NCBI RefSeq assembly: GCF_028200735.1
Contig: NZ_JAQKPV010000005.1
Coordinates: 236,847-300,846, forward strand
DNA: 64,000 bases
Direction of reading: 5' to 3'
From: Streptomyces sp. ACA25
Lineage (GTDB): Bacteria; Actinomycetota; Actinomycetes; Streptomycetales; Streptomycetaceae
Positions 17,173-25,837 of the stretch are shown here, one piece after another (positions within the stretch are counted from its first letter, which is position 1; each line of letters opens with the position of its first letter). A program made the translations under genes and the position numbers. The notes under the pieces were generated by a model that was given only the letters and a program-made list of their open reading frames with translations, searched no databases and was not told where the DNA came from.

Positions 17173-17881
17173 GGTCAGCACTCCAGCTGTCGAGTACGGG
17201 GCGGATCCGGCCGCAGGTCCCGGTGAGGGCCCGCAGGGCTTCCGGGATCCGCCAGGCGGCCCGGTCGCGGGGCCCGACGGCGTTGGAGACCGTCCGGATC
17301 TCCAGCACCGGAAGTCCGCCGCGGGCGGCGGCCTCGGCCACTCCGAAGCCCTCCATCGCCTCGGCGGCGGCGCCGGGATGCCGGGCGGCAAGCTCCGCGG
17401 CCCGTTCGGCGGTGCCGGTGACGGTGGAGACGGTGAGGACCGGTGCGTGGACCGCGCCGGACGCGTCGGCCACCGCACGGGCCAGTCGCTCCGGCGGCTG
17501 GTGCGCCGCTCGGCCGAACCCCAGCTCGGCGACGTCGAGAAAGCCGTCCGGGGAGCCCGCGCCCAGGTCGGCGGCGATGATCCGGGAGGCCACCACGGCG
17601 GCCCCGGGCGGTGCGGCGGGCGCGAAACCTCCGCCGATGCCGGCGGAGACGACCAGGCCGTACGGTTCTCCGCGGAGGGCCGCGGCGGTGAGCTCGCCCG
17701 CCGTGGCGGCGGCTGCGGCGGCCGGACCGACCCCGGCCGCCAGCACCTCGAACACCGGCGCACCGGTGCGGTCCGGGCTTCCGGTGCGGTCCGGGGGGCC
17801 GAGGGCACGGAGCACCGCGTCCCGCTCGGCCGGCACCGCGGTGACGACCAGGACCCGGGAGACGCGCGGGGGACCGGTCAT
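17153..17881 (-). CDS. mqnB: Futalosine hydrolase
   Basis: The 242-residue protein is of the nucleoside phosphorylase/MTA-SAH nucleosidase fold: VLVVTAVPAERDAVL at the start, GLVVSAGIGGGFAP, and AEAMEGFGVAEAA followed by VLEIRTVSNAVG, where Glu and Asn handle the ribose and base. With mqnD alongside it should remove hypoxanthine from futalosine. A short duplicated PDRTGS/PDRTGA insert near residue 30 comes from a 14-bp direct repeat (CCGGTGCGGTCCGG) and is a harmless-looking oddity. Confidence 0.9.
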   Translation of the reverse strand: MTGPPRVSRVLVVTAVPAERDAVLRALGPPDRTGSPDRTGAPVFEVLAAGVGPAAAAAATAGELTAAALRGEPYGLVVSAGIGGGFAPAAPPGAAVVASRIIAADLGAGSPDGFLDVAELGFGRAAHQPPERLARAVADASGAVHAPVLTVSTVTGTAERAAELAARHPGAAAEAMEGFGVAEAAARGGLPVLEIRTVSNAVGPRDRAAWRIPEALRALTGTCGRIRPVLDSWSADHDAEHA

Positions 17882-17894
17882 GGGCGGAGCACGG

Positions 17895-18479
17895 TCACTG
17901 CTCGGCCAGCCGCACGTTCCAGACGCCTTCCACCCCGGTGCTCAGCGCCCGGTTGAACGCTTCCAGGTCCTGCGCCTGAGCGGCCTCCAGCACGGCGTCC
18001 GTGTCGAAGCCCTCGCCGACCTGCACGATGCTGATGCCGGTCTCGTCGTCCGCCAGCTCCTCCTCCAGCGCCGGGGACTGCCCGGTCTGGAAGAACTCCT
18101 GGACGGGGAAGCTGCGGTAGGTGACGGTGAACGGCTCGACGGCGCGGGGCTGGCCGTTCACGAACAGCAGCCAGCCCTCCTCCGCGATGGACGGGTCCAC
18201 GCCGATCCGGAAGGTGTCGCCCTGGCTCGCCCGGAAGGTCTCGACGTCGGAGAAGTCGTGCAGACAGGCCTGCGCGTCCTCGGTGTCCAGCGCCTCACCG
18301 TGGCCGTAGCAGTCACTCGCCGCCTGCGGGGACGACGAGTCGGTGCCGAGGGTGAAGTGCGCGTTCGGGGTGGGCTTGGTGCCGCAGCCGGCCAGGGCGG
18401 CGAGCCCCAGGGACACGGTGCCGACGGCCAGAGTGGTGCGGACGGCCCGTCGGCCCCGGCTCCTCGAGATCGCAGTCAT
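17895..18479 (-). CDS. Lipoprotein, DUF2771-like
   Basis: The 194-residue product has an Arg-rich start, a hydrophobic signal (TLAVGTVSLGLAALAGC) and lipobox LAGC (Cys32). The mature part is acidic and has no enzyme motif I can name; VDPSIAEEGWLLFVNGQPR and FPVQEFFQTGQ are the most distinctive segments. From memory it resembles DUF2771 lipoproteins of actinobacteria, which is uncertain. It ends 13 nt before mqnB starts and may be co-transcribed with the menaquinone genes. Confidence 0.7.
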   Translation of the reverse strand: MTAISRSRGRRAVRTTLAVGTVSLGLAALAGCGTKPTPNAHFTLGTDSSSPQAASDCYGHGEALDTEDAQACLHDFSDVETFRASQGDTFRIGVDPSIAEEGWLLFVNGQPRAVEPFTVTYRSFPVQEFFQTGQSPALEEELADDETGISIVQVGEGFDTDAVLEAAQAQDLEAFNRALSTGVEGVWNVRLAEQ

Positions 18480-18505
18480 GCGGGCAGGTTACCGGGGAGC
18501 GCCGG

Positions 18506-19918
18506 TCAGCGGACGCGCGGGTGCGACGTGCCGCGCCGGGCGGCGCTCAGCAGCCCCCGGACGGTCAGTACCGTCCCGGTGAGCACCAGCAGCGCGGCCA
18601 CGGTCATGCCGACCGTGCCGTTCAGCGGGAGGGAGATCCCGATGGCGCCGCCGACCACCCAGGCCATCTGCACCAGGGTCTCGGACCTGGCGAACGCCGA
18701 GGTGCGCACCGTCTCGGGCACGTCCCGCTGGATCAGCGCGTCCAGCGACAGCTTCCCCATGGCCTGGCACATCCCGGCGGAGAAGCTGACCGCGATCACC
18801 GTCACCAGGCCGTAGGCCACCGCGGCCGAGACGGTGGAGCCGACCGCGAGGAACAGCATGGCCAGCAGGATCACCTCGGGGGCCCGGTCGCGCAGCCAGG
18901 CACCCAGCACGTTGCCCAGACCGTTGCCGATCGCGGCGCCCAGCCCGATCACCCCCAGGGACATCGCCGCCGCGAGCCCGGGCAGTGGCTGGTCCCGCAG
19001 CAGGAAGGCCATGAAGAACAGCAGGAAGCCCGAGAGGGCGCGCAGGGCGAAGTTGGCGATCAGCGCCTTCACCACCGGGGCCTCGGCCGAGTCCCGGGCG
19101 GGCCGGAAGCGGCTGCGGCCGCCGTTGTCGCGGGCCTTGGCCGCGCGGGAGACCTTGGTCGCCGCCAGCTCGTCCAGGTGGACCGTCCGCTCGTCCTTGG
19201 CCAGGTCCACCTTGTGCGGCAGCCGGAAGGACAGGAAGGCGCCGATGGCCGTGAACACGAACGCCCCGTACAGCGGCCACTGCGGGCCGATCGTGTGCAG
19301 CACGAGCCCCAGGGGGGCGGCGGCGCCGGCCGCGAGCAGCCCGGTCAGGGTGATCCGGGCATTCGCCTTCACCAGGGAGATCTGGGGCGGAAGCAGACGT
19401 GGCACCACCGCCGCCCGCACGATGTTGTACGACTTCGACGCCACCATCACGCCCAGCGCGGCCGGGTACAGCTCCAGCCCGCCGGTGGCGACCGCGGTGG
19501 AGATCAGCAGCGCCAGCGCCCCCCGCACCAGCAGCGCCCCCGACATCGCGGCCCTGCGCCCGTGCGGCAGCCGGTCGAGCAGCGGCCCGATCACCGGGGC
19601 CAGCAGCACGAACGGCGCCATGGTGACGGCCAGGTAGAGCGCCACCCGGCCGCGGGCCTCGTCGGTCGGCACGGAGAAGAAGATGGTGGAGGCCAGCGCC
19701 ATGGTGATGAGCATGTCGCCGATCGAGTGCACCGCGTGCATCTCTATGAGCTTGCCGAGCCCCGACTCCCCCGCGCCCTGCGCGTGGGTCGCCCTACGGA
19801 TGCGCCGGGCCACCGCGGCGGGGGGCCGGTGCACTGCCCGGCCCGTCGCCCGGACAGCCCGGACGAACAGCCCGGACCGGGCGTTTCCCTTGGTGTCGGA
19901 CGAGCTGTCAGCGGCCAC
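18506..19918 (-). CDS. Major facilitator superfamily transporter
   Basis: The 470-residue membrane protein has about twelve hydrophobic segments, with a cytoplasmic basic leader (VRAVRATGRAVHRPPAAVARR), IGPLLDRLPHGRRAAMSGA after helix 2 (the MFS D-R-x-G-R-R loop) and a long charged central loop (HKVDLAKDERTVHLDEL). Substrate is unknown. GTG 19918 is preferred since the conserved part starts there; the longer open frame upstream overlaps promoter DNA. A 13-bp palindrome sits right before the start. It is divergent from DUF3027 and lies 26 nt before the lipoprotein gene. Confidence 0.8.
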   Translation of the reverse strand: MAADSSSDTKGNARSGLFVRAVRATGRAVHRPPAAVARRIRRATHAQGAGESGLGKLIEMHAVHSIGDMLITMALASTIFFSVPTDEARGRVALYLAVTMAPFVLLAPVIGPLLDRLPHGRRAAMSGALLVRGALALLISTAVATGGLELYPAALGVMVASKSYNIVRAAVVPRLLPPQISLVKANARITLTGLLAAGAAAPLGLVLHTIGPQWPLYGAFVFTAIGAFLSFRLPHKVDLAKDERTVHLDELAATKVSRAAKARDNGGRSRFRPARDSAEAPVVKALIANFALRALSGFLLFFMAFLLRDQPLPGLAAAMSLGVIGLGAAIGNGLGNVLGAWLRDRAPEVILLAMLFLAVGSTVSAAVAYGLVTVIAVSFSAGMCQAMGKLSLDALIQRDVPETVRTSAFARSETLVQMAWVVGGAIGISLPLNGTVGMTVAALLVLTGTVLTVRGLLSAARRGTSHPRVR

Positions 19919-19924
19919 GGCAGT

Positions 19925-19937
19925 AAGCCTAAGGCTT
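19925..19937. promoter_or_regulatory. Palindrome over the ribosome binding region of the MFS gene
   Basis: AAGCCTAAGGCTT (5-bp arms around TAA) ends 6 nt before the GTG at 19918 and includes the only SD-like bases (TTAGG). It could be an operator or an RNA hairpin blocking translation; function is inference. Confidence 0.3.
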
Positions 19938-20211
19938 GCGGTGTACCGCAACGCCTCATTCGGCGGGTGGTTGTCCTTGGTTCGTAAGGGTCTTGGGCGC
20001 CGGGCCGGACGGCGGCCGCCTTCGCCGGCCGGCCGGGCCACCGGATCCTCGGTACCGGAGCGGGGCGCCCTCCAGGTGCGGTAGCGTGGTGGGACGGTGC
20101 GCCCTGGCTCGTACAGTGTGACGTCGCAGCGGTCCTGGGGTCCGCTCCGTCGCTTCCGTCCGATTTCAGGCGCCCGCACCGGAAATTGGCGTAGAAGAGA
20201 GTCGATATCTA

Positions 20212-21018
20212 GTGAGTGCTGCGATGCGAAGCCGGACCCCGGACCGGTTGTGCGCGGAGGCCGTCGAGCTGGCCAGGAATGCTGCCGCCGAGGCGGCGCA
20301 CCCGCAGCGGGTCGGTCCGCACCTGGAAGTTGTCCCCGAGGGCGATCGCGTGGTCACCCACGTCTTCGCCGGCGCCGACCCCGCCTACCGGGGCTGGCGC
20401 TGGAGCGTGACGGTGGCGCGGGCCGCTCATGCCCGCTACGTCACGGTCGACGAGGTCGCGCCGACGCCCGGCCCGGAGGCGCTGGTCGCGCCCGACTGGG
20501 TGCCGTGGAACGAGCGGCTGCGCCAGGGCGATCTGGGCCCCGGCGATCTGCTGCCGTCCGAGAGCGACGACCCGCGCCTGGAGCCTGCCTTCATCGGCGG
20601 GGACATGCCGTCGCCCCACTCGCCGGTGGAAGCGGAGGCGGAGACCGCCGAGCCGGTCGCCCGGCCCTCGCGCGGCACCATCCGCGCCCTCGCCGACGAG
20701 CTGGGTCTCGGCCGCCCCCGCGTGCTGTCCCGGTACGGCCTGCAGGAGGCCGCCGATCGCTGGGAGGACGAGTTCGGCCCGGACACCCCCATGGCCCAGG
20801 CGGCCCCGGCCAACTGTCTCAGCTGTGGGTTCCTGGTGCCGCTCGCCGGCTCCCTGCGGCAGGCCTTCGGGGTGTGCGCGAACGAGATCTCCCCGGCCGA
20901 CGGCCGGGTCGTCTCCCTCTCCTACGGTTGCGGGGCCCACTCCGAGGCCGCCGAGATGCCCAGGACGCAGCAGCCGGCCCCGCCGGTCATCGACCACGTC
21001 AGCTCCGATCCGCTGTAG
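20212..21018 (+). CDS. DUF3027 protein
   Basis: The 268-residue protein reads AVELARNAAAEAAHPQRVGP, WRWSVTVARAAHARYVTVDE and WVPWNERLRQGDLGPGDLLP, which mark DUF3027. The C-terminal region has CLSC, then GVCANE and SYGCGAHSE, a Cys/His set that could bind zinc; this is inference. A charged, Pro/Glu-rich linker separates the halves. GTG 20212 follows GAAGAGAG at proper distance. Function is unknown; the family is restricted to actinobacteria. Confidence 0.85.
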   Translation: MSAAMRSRTPDRLCAEAVELARNAAAEAAHPQRVGPHLEVVPEGDRVVTHVFAGADPAYRGWRWSVTVARAAHARYVTVDEVAPTPGPEALVAPDWVPWNERLRQGDLGPGDLLPSESDDPRLEPAFIGGDMPSPHSPVEAEAETAEPVARPSRGTIRALADELGLGRPRVLSRYGLQEAADRWEDEFGPDTPMAQAAPANCLSCGFLVPLAGSLRQAFGVCANEISPADGRVVSLSYGCGAHSEAAEMPRTQQPAPPVIDHVSSDPL

Positions 21019-21063
21019 CCGCCGGCCCGCCGCAGCCGCCCCGGCCCGCCCGCCCTCGGCCCG

Positions 21064-21783
21064 TCAGAGCAGCGAGCGGGTGATCAGCGCCACACCGGAG
21101 ACCGTCACCACGACGAGCAGGGCCGCCCGCACCCCGCGCACCCCGACCCGGGACCGCACCGGGCCGCCCGCCAGGTAGCCGGCGATCACGAACGGGATCA
21201 GCACCAGCCCGGCGAACACCTGCTCGCGGGGCAGTTGCCCGCCGATCGCCAGCGCCGCCAGCGACATCAGGGTGCCGAGCAGGAAGAAGGCGCCCAGCGT
21301 GCCGCGCACCCGGGGCGCCGGCTCGTGCTGGTAGAGCAGCGCGAGCGGCGGGCCGCCGATCGAGGTCGCGGTGCCGCTGAGGCCCGAGGCGGCGCCCGCC
21401 GTGATGAGGGACACCGGCGTGAGGGGAACGCGCACCGACCACAGGGTCGCTGCCACGGCCAGCAGCACCACCAGGCCCACCACGGCGCCCAGCGTCCTCG
21501 GATCCACCACCGCGACCAGCCAGACCCCAGCCGCCGCCCCCGGTACCCGGGCCGGCAGCCCCCAGGCCACCCCGCGCCAGTCGATGTGCTGCCACTCGGA
21601 CCGCACCGTCAGCATCGGCAGCACCGCGGCGGTGACCAGCAGAGTGCCCGGCACCAGCGCCGGCTCCACGAAGGCCACCACCGGGGCGGCGACCAGACCC
21701 AGACCGAGACCGACCCCGCTCTGCACCACCGAACCGAGAAAGACGGCCAGACCAGCGATGAGCAGGAACGAGATTTCTGGCAC
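21064..21783 (-). CDS. TauE/SafE family sulfite/anion exporter
   Basis: The 239-residue membrane protein has about eight helices and the duplicated family motif: GSVVQSGVGLGLGLVAAPVV in the first half and GAASGLSGTATSIGGPPLAL in the second. These mark the TauE/SafE group, which exports sulfite, sulfoacetate or related anions. GTG 21783 lies only 37 nt from the divergent GTG of the Hsp90-like gene, so both promoters are compressed into that space. Confidence 0.85.
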   Translation of the reverse strand: MPEISFLLIAGLAVFLGSVVQSGVGLGLGLVAAPVVAFVEPALVPGTLLVTAAVLPMLTVRSEWQHIDWRGVAWGLPARVPGAAAGVWLVAVVDPRTLGAVVGLVVLLAVAATLWSVRVPLTPVSLITAGAASGLSGTATSIGGPPLALLYQHEPAPRVRGTLGAFFLLGTLMSLAALAIGGQLPREQVFAGLVLIPFVIAGYLAGGPVRSRVGVRGVRAALLVVVTVSGVALITRSLL

Positions 21784-21820
21784 GGACCGCGACGCTACCA
21801 GCCGGGTACTGTCGCTTCCC

Positions 21821-24800
21821 GTGACTACCAACGACCCGTTCGACACCGCGCGCCTGCGCAGCGCCGTGCTCGACGCTTGGGCGGCGTCCCCGGCGCGCTT
21901 CCGGGAAGACGCCAACGCCGAGGAAGACCTGGCCCGCGGCGGCTACCGGGACCGGCTCATCACCGAGCTGGCGCAGAACGCCGCCGACGCCGCGGGCCGC
22001 GCCGGTGTTCCGGGCCGGCTGCACCTGCGGCTCGGCGACGGCCGGCTCACCGCCGCCAACACCGGGGCACCGCTCGACGCCCGGGGCGTGGAGTCCCTCT
22101 CCACCCTGCGCGCCTCCGCCAAGCGGGACGCCGACACCGTCGGCCGGTTCGGGGTGGGCTTCGCCGCCACTCTGACCGTCAGCGACACCCCGGCCGTGCT
22201 CAGCCGCACCGGGGGAGTGCGCTGGTCGCTCGCCGAGGCCACCGCCCTGGCCCGCGGCACGGCCGCCGGGAACCCCGGACTGGCCGGCGAGCTGGACCGG
22301 CGGGCCGGCGGACGGCACGCCGTCCCGCTGCTGCGCCTGCCGCTGCCCGCCGTGGACGACCCGGGGACGGAACTCCCCGACGGGTACGACACCGCCGTTG
22401 TCCTGCCGCTGCGCGACGCCGCCGCGGAGGACCTCGCGGCCCGGCTGCTCGACGGGGTTGACGACACCCTGCTGCTGGCGCTCCCCGGGCTCTCCGGGAT
22501 CACCGTGCAGACCCCTTCCGGGACGCGCACTCTCGACCGCCGCCAGGAGGGCCCCTGCACGGTCATCACCGAAGGGGACCGGGTCACCCGCTGGCGGATC
22601 GCCACCGACAGCGGAACGGCCGGCCCCGAGCTGCTCACCGACCGGCCGCTGGAGGAGCGCGAGCGCCCCACCTGGTCAGTGACCTGGGCCGTGCCGGTGG
22701 GCCCCGGGGGCGCCCCCGCCCCGCCGCCCAGCGCCCGCGTCGTCCACGCGCCCACCCCCACCGACGATCCGCTGGCCCTCCCCGCGCTGCTCCTTGCCAC
22801 CTTCCCGCTGGAGCCGACCCGCCGGCACGTCGCCCCCGGACCTCTGACCGACTTCCTGCTGGAGAAGGCCGCCGACGCCTACGCCGCGCTGCTGGCCGAC
22901 TGGCGCCCGGTCACCGCCGGAACGCTCGACCTGGTGCCGGGTCCGCTCGGCCAGGGCGAGCTCGACGGCGCGCTCCGCCTGCTGCTGCTGGACCGCCTGC
23001 CCCGGGTGCCCTTCCTCCCGCCGGCCCTCCCGCCGGACGGGGACCAGGCACCCCCCGCGGCCCCGGAGCCGTCCTCAGCCGGGGATTTCGCGGCCGGGGA
23101 CCTCACCGCCGGGGAGCGGGCGGACGCGGGCCGGCCCGTGGCGCTGCGGCCCCGGGACGCCGAGCTGGCCGAGGACGCCGGCGCGGACACCGCCAGGGTC
23201 CTGGCCGACCTGTTCCCCGCCCTGCTGCCGGCCGGGCTGGAACGCCACACCGCGCTGCGGGTCCTCGGCGTCACCCGCGTCCCGCTCGGCGAAATGATCG
23301 ACCGGACGGCCGGCGCCCAGCGCCCGCCGGCCTGGTGGCGCACCCTGTACGCCTCCCTCGCCGGTGTGGCCCCCGGCCTGCTCAGCGGCCTGCCGGTGCC
23401 GCTGGAGGACGGCCGCACCACCATCGGCCCGCGCCAGGTGCTGCTGCCGGAGGCGAGCACCGACGCCGCGCACCTCACCCGGCTCGGCCTCAAAGTCGCC
23501 CATCCCGAGGCCGTGCACCCACTGCTGGAGAAGCTCGGTGCCCAGCCCGCCACCCCCCGCGCCGTCCTCGACACACCGCAGGTCCGCACGGCCGTCGCCG
23601 CCTCGCTTGACGGCCTGGACTGGGACGAGGACTCCCTCACCCCCGAGGAGCTGGCCGACACCGTCCTCACCCTGGTGCGGACCGCCGGTCTCCAGCCCGG
23701 GGACGAGCCCTGGCTGGCGGCGCTCGCCCTCCCCGACGAGGACGGCGAGCCCGCTCCGGCCGGCGAGCTGGTGCTCCCCGGCAGCCCCTTCCAGCAGGTC
23801 ATCCGGGAGGGCGAACTCGCCGCCGTGAGCCCGGAGCTGACGGACCGCTGGGGCGAACAGCCGCTCACCGCCGTGGGGGTGCAGGCACACTTCGCGCTGG
23901 TCCGCGCCGAGGACGTGGTCCTCGATCCGGACGAGCTCGAGCCGGGCGGGAGCGACTTCGCCGAACCCGACGACCTCGGACTGCTGGACTCCGTGGACGT
24001 CTGGTGCGAGGACTCCCTCGACGCCCTCCCGGAAACCCCCCTCCCGCCGGTCGCCACCGAGGTGCTGGCGGTCCGCGACCTGGAACTCGTCGACGACGAC
24101 CGCTGGCCGCAGGCGCTGGCCCTGCTCGCCGAGCCCCCGCTGCGCGAGGCGCTCACCACCCCGGTCCGGGTACGGATGCCGGACGGCGGCGTGGAAACCG
24201 TCCGCTCCTACACCGCCTGGTGGCTGCGCGGCGCCCCGGTGCTGGCCGGCCGCCGCCCGGCCGGCCTGCGGGCCGCCGCCGGTGACCCGCTGCTCGCCGG
24301 CCTCTACGAGGCGGTGGACACCGCCGATGCCGACGAGGAGGTGCTGCGCGCCCTCGGCGTCCGTACCACCGCGGCCGCCCTGCTGGCCGAGCCCGGCGGC
24401 GCGGCGGAGCTGCTCGGCCGCCTCGCCGACCCCGGCCTCACCGTCACCTCCGACCGCCTGCACGGCCTCCACACCCTGCTCGCGGACCTGCCGCCGGAGG
24501 ACGTCACCCTCCCGGAGGAACTGCGGGCCGTGCGCGACGGCGCGCCCTGCGTGGTGCCCGCCGCCGAGGCCGTGGTCGCCGACGCCCCGGACCTGCTGCC
24601 ACTGGCCGCCGGCCGCCCGCTGCTGCCGGTCGCCCCGGACCGGGCCGCCGAGCTCGCGGCCGTGCTGGACGTCCCGCTGCTCAGCGCCGTGGTCCCGGGT
24701 GTTCCGCCGGGCGGCGGCGTTCACCGGGAGGTTCCGCGGGCCGCCCGCGAACTGCTGGGACCGGACACCCCGGAGGGCTACCTGGAGCACGAGGAGCTGA

Positions 24801-24985
24801 TCGTCGAGGGCGTCGACCTGGACTGGCGCCTCACCGGCGGCACCCTGCACGCCGCCACCGTCGAGGGGGTGGCCGCAGGCCTGGCCTGGGCCACCGGCCA
24901 GTGGCCCCGCCGCTTCGAACTCGCCGCCCTGCTGGAGGACCCCACCCGCACCGCCGAGCTGGAGACCGCCCGCTGGTTCGACTGA
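21821..24985 (+). CDS. Hsp90-like ATPase-domain (sacsin-type) protein
   Basis: The first ~160 of 1054 residues form a GHKL ATP-binding fold: ELAQNAADAAGR (N-box with Glu and Asn), LTAANTGAPLD in the position of the DxGxG motif, and TVGRFGVGFAATL (glycine lid). The rest is Leu/Asp/Pro/Glu-rich and unlike Hsp90 or MutL; comparable long proteins are labelled sacsin-like or Hsp90-like in Streptomyces. Role unknown, perhaps chaperone or conformational ATPase. No SD sequence precedes the GTG; TACTGT about 10 nt upstream could be a -10 box of a leaderless transcript. It stands as a single gene ended by a strong hairpin. Confidence 0.8.
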   Translation: MTTNDPFDTARLRSAVLDAWAASPARFREDANAEEDLARGGYRDRLITELAQNAADAAGRAGVPGRLHLRLGDGRLTAANTGAPLDARGVESLSTLRASAKRDADTVGRFGVGFAATLTVSDTPAVLSRTGGVRWSLAEATALARGTAAGNPGLAGELDRRAGGRHAVPLLRLPLPAVDDPGTELPDGYDTAVVLPLRDAAAEDLAARLLDGVDDTLLLALPGLSGITVQTPSGTRTLDRRQEGPCTVITEGDRVTRWRIATDSGTAGPELLTDRPLEERERPTWSVTWAVPVGPGGAPAPPPSARVVHAPTPTDDPLALPALLLATFPLEPTRRHVAPGPLTDFLLEKAADAYAALLADWRPVTAGTLDLVPGPLGQGELDGALRLLLLDRLPRVPFLPPALPPDGDQAPPAAPEPSSAGDFAAGDLTAGERADAGRPVALRPRDAELAEDAGADTARVLADLFPALLPAGLERHTALRVLGVTRVPLGEMIDRTAGAQRPPAWWRTLYASLAGVAPGLLSGLPVPLEDGRTTIGPRQVLLPEASTDAAHLTRLGLKVAHPEAVHPLLEKLGAQPATPRAVLDTPQVRTAVAASLDGLDWDEDSLTPEELADTVLTLVRTAGLQPGDEPWLAALALPDEDGEPAPAGELVLPGSPFQQVIREGELAAVSPELTDRWGEQPLTAVGVQAHFALVRAEDVVLDPDELEPGGSDFAEPDDLGLLDSVDVWCEDSLDALPETPLPPVATEVLAVRDLELVDDDRWPQALALLAEPPLREALTTPVRVRMPDGGVETVRSYTAWWLRGAPVLAGRRPAGLRAAAGDPLLAGLYEAVDTADADEEVLRALGVRTTAAALLAEPGGAAELLGRLADPGLTVTSDRLHGLHTLLADLPPEDVTLPEELRAVRDGAPCVVPAAEAVVADAPDLLPLAAGRPLLPVAPDRAAELAAVLDVPLLSAVVPGVPPGGGVHREVPRAARELLGPDTPEGYLEHEELIVEGVDLDWRLTGGTLHAATVEGVAAGLAWATGQWPRRFELAALLEDPTRTAELETARWFD

Positions 24986-25011
24986 CCCGGGCGCCCGACG
25001 CCGGTGCGGCA

Positions 25012-25053
25012 CCGGGTGCGGAACCACGACCGGGCTCCCGGTTCCGCACCCGG
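25012..25053. terminator. Bidirectional terminator
   Basis: Perfect 14-bp arms CCGGGTGCGGAACC / GGTTCCGCACCCGG around a 14-nt loop lie between the stops of the Hsp90-like gene and the convergent PIN gene. Confidence 0.8.
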
Positions 25054-25085
25054 CCGGGGTCCGGGAGCTTCTCCGGGGCGGGCGG

Positions 25086-25523
25086 TCAGAGATCGTCGGG
25101 AAGCAGCCGGAAGGCGTCGTGCCGGGTCAGAGGCCGGAGCATGCGAAAGTGCCTGCGGTCGAGGGTGGCGATGACGTCGGTGCGGAATTCCCGGGCGAGC
25201 ACCACGCTCATCGCGTCGGCCAGACCCACGGCCGGACAGTCGGACAGCAGCGCGTGTGCCGCGAGGAGGTGCGGCCCCACGGGAGGTACTTCCCAGCGCC
25301 CCGCAGCCGTCCGGGAAGCGATGTAGGAAAGTACGGCGTTCGAGACCGGCGACCCCTGCTTGGTGGCCAGGATGTAGTCGAGCTCGGTCAGGACACACGG
25401 GGAGACGACCAGGTGTCCGGCTCTGGCCAGTCCTTCCCAGGTTGCCTGGTGATGCTTGTCGGACTGGTTGAAAAAAGCAAGGAGTGCGGACGTGTCCGCG
25501 ATGACGACGGGTGGATCAGTCAT
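25086..25523 (-). CDS. PIN-domain toxin (VapC-like RNase)
   Basis: The 145-residue protein shows the PIN acidic set: Asp in VIADTSALLAFF, Glu in LTELDYIL, Asp in VGLADAMSVV and Asp in IATLDRRHFRML. It should cut RNA in a Mg2+-dependent way when free of antitoxin. The start overlaps the end of the antitoxin gene by 8 nt. Length is normal. Confidence 0.85.
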   Translation of the reverse strand: MTDPPVVIADTSALLAFFNQSDKHHQATWEGLARAGHLVVSPCVLTELDYILATKQGSPVSNAVLSYIASRTAAGRWEVPPVGPHLLAAHALLSDCPAVGLADAMSVVLAREFRTDVIATLDRRHFRMLRPLTRHDAFRLLPDDL

Positions 25524-25770
25524 CGCCGAACCCGGACAAGTGCTCGCCGGTCCGCTCGGAGAGGTCCGGGTCTCCGCAGAAGGTCGGGGCGTTGTCGTCC
25601 ACGCCCATGGGGTCGGTCCGGAAGGAGAACACGGGCGGGTCTTCCTCCCCGTACGGGCGCAGTATGGCGACCGGGTGGCCGTTCTTCGTCACCGTGACGG
25701 TCTCACCGGCCTCCACCCGGGCCAGTACCTGCGCGGTCCGCTGGTTGAGCTCTCGTGTCGTGGTCTCCAT
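25516..25770 (-). CDS. Antitoxin of the Phd/YefM type
   Basis: The 84-residue protein begins METTTRELNQRTAQVLARVE, then AGETVTVTKNGHPVAILRP, the classic Phd/YefM DNA-binding part. The acidic tail (DPMGVDDNAPTFCGDPDLSE) is the likely toxin-binding segment. It precedes and overlaps the PIN toxin gene, as expected of a self-repressing operon. Confidence 0.85.
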   Translation of the reverse strand: METTTRELNQRTAQVLARVEAGETVTVTKNGHPVAILRPYGEEDPPVFSFRTDPMGVDDNAPTFCGDPDLSERTGEHLSGFGDD

Positions 25771-25837
25771 CTCCGCAGTGCACTACCCGTACTACGGCGG
25801 TGATGGCCCCGAACGCCGGGCCGTCCCGCGGGCCGGG

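Noticed and set aside
23075..25027. Minus-strand 650-codon frame opposite the Hsp90-like gene
   Set aside because: Composition is that of a shadow (Gln/Gly/Arg-rich, no domain), while the plus strand has GHKL motifs.
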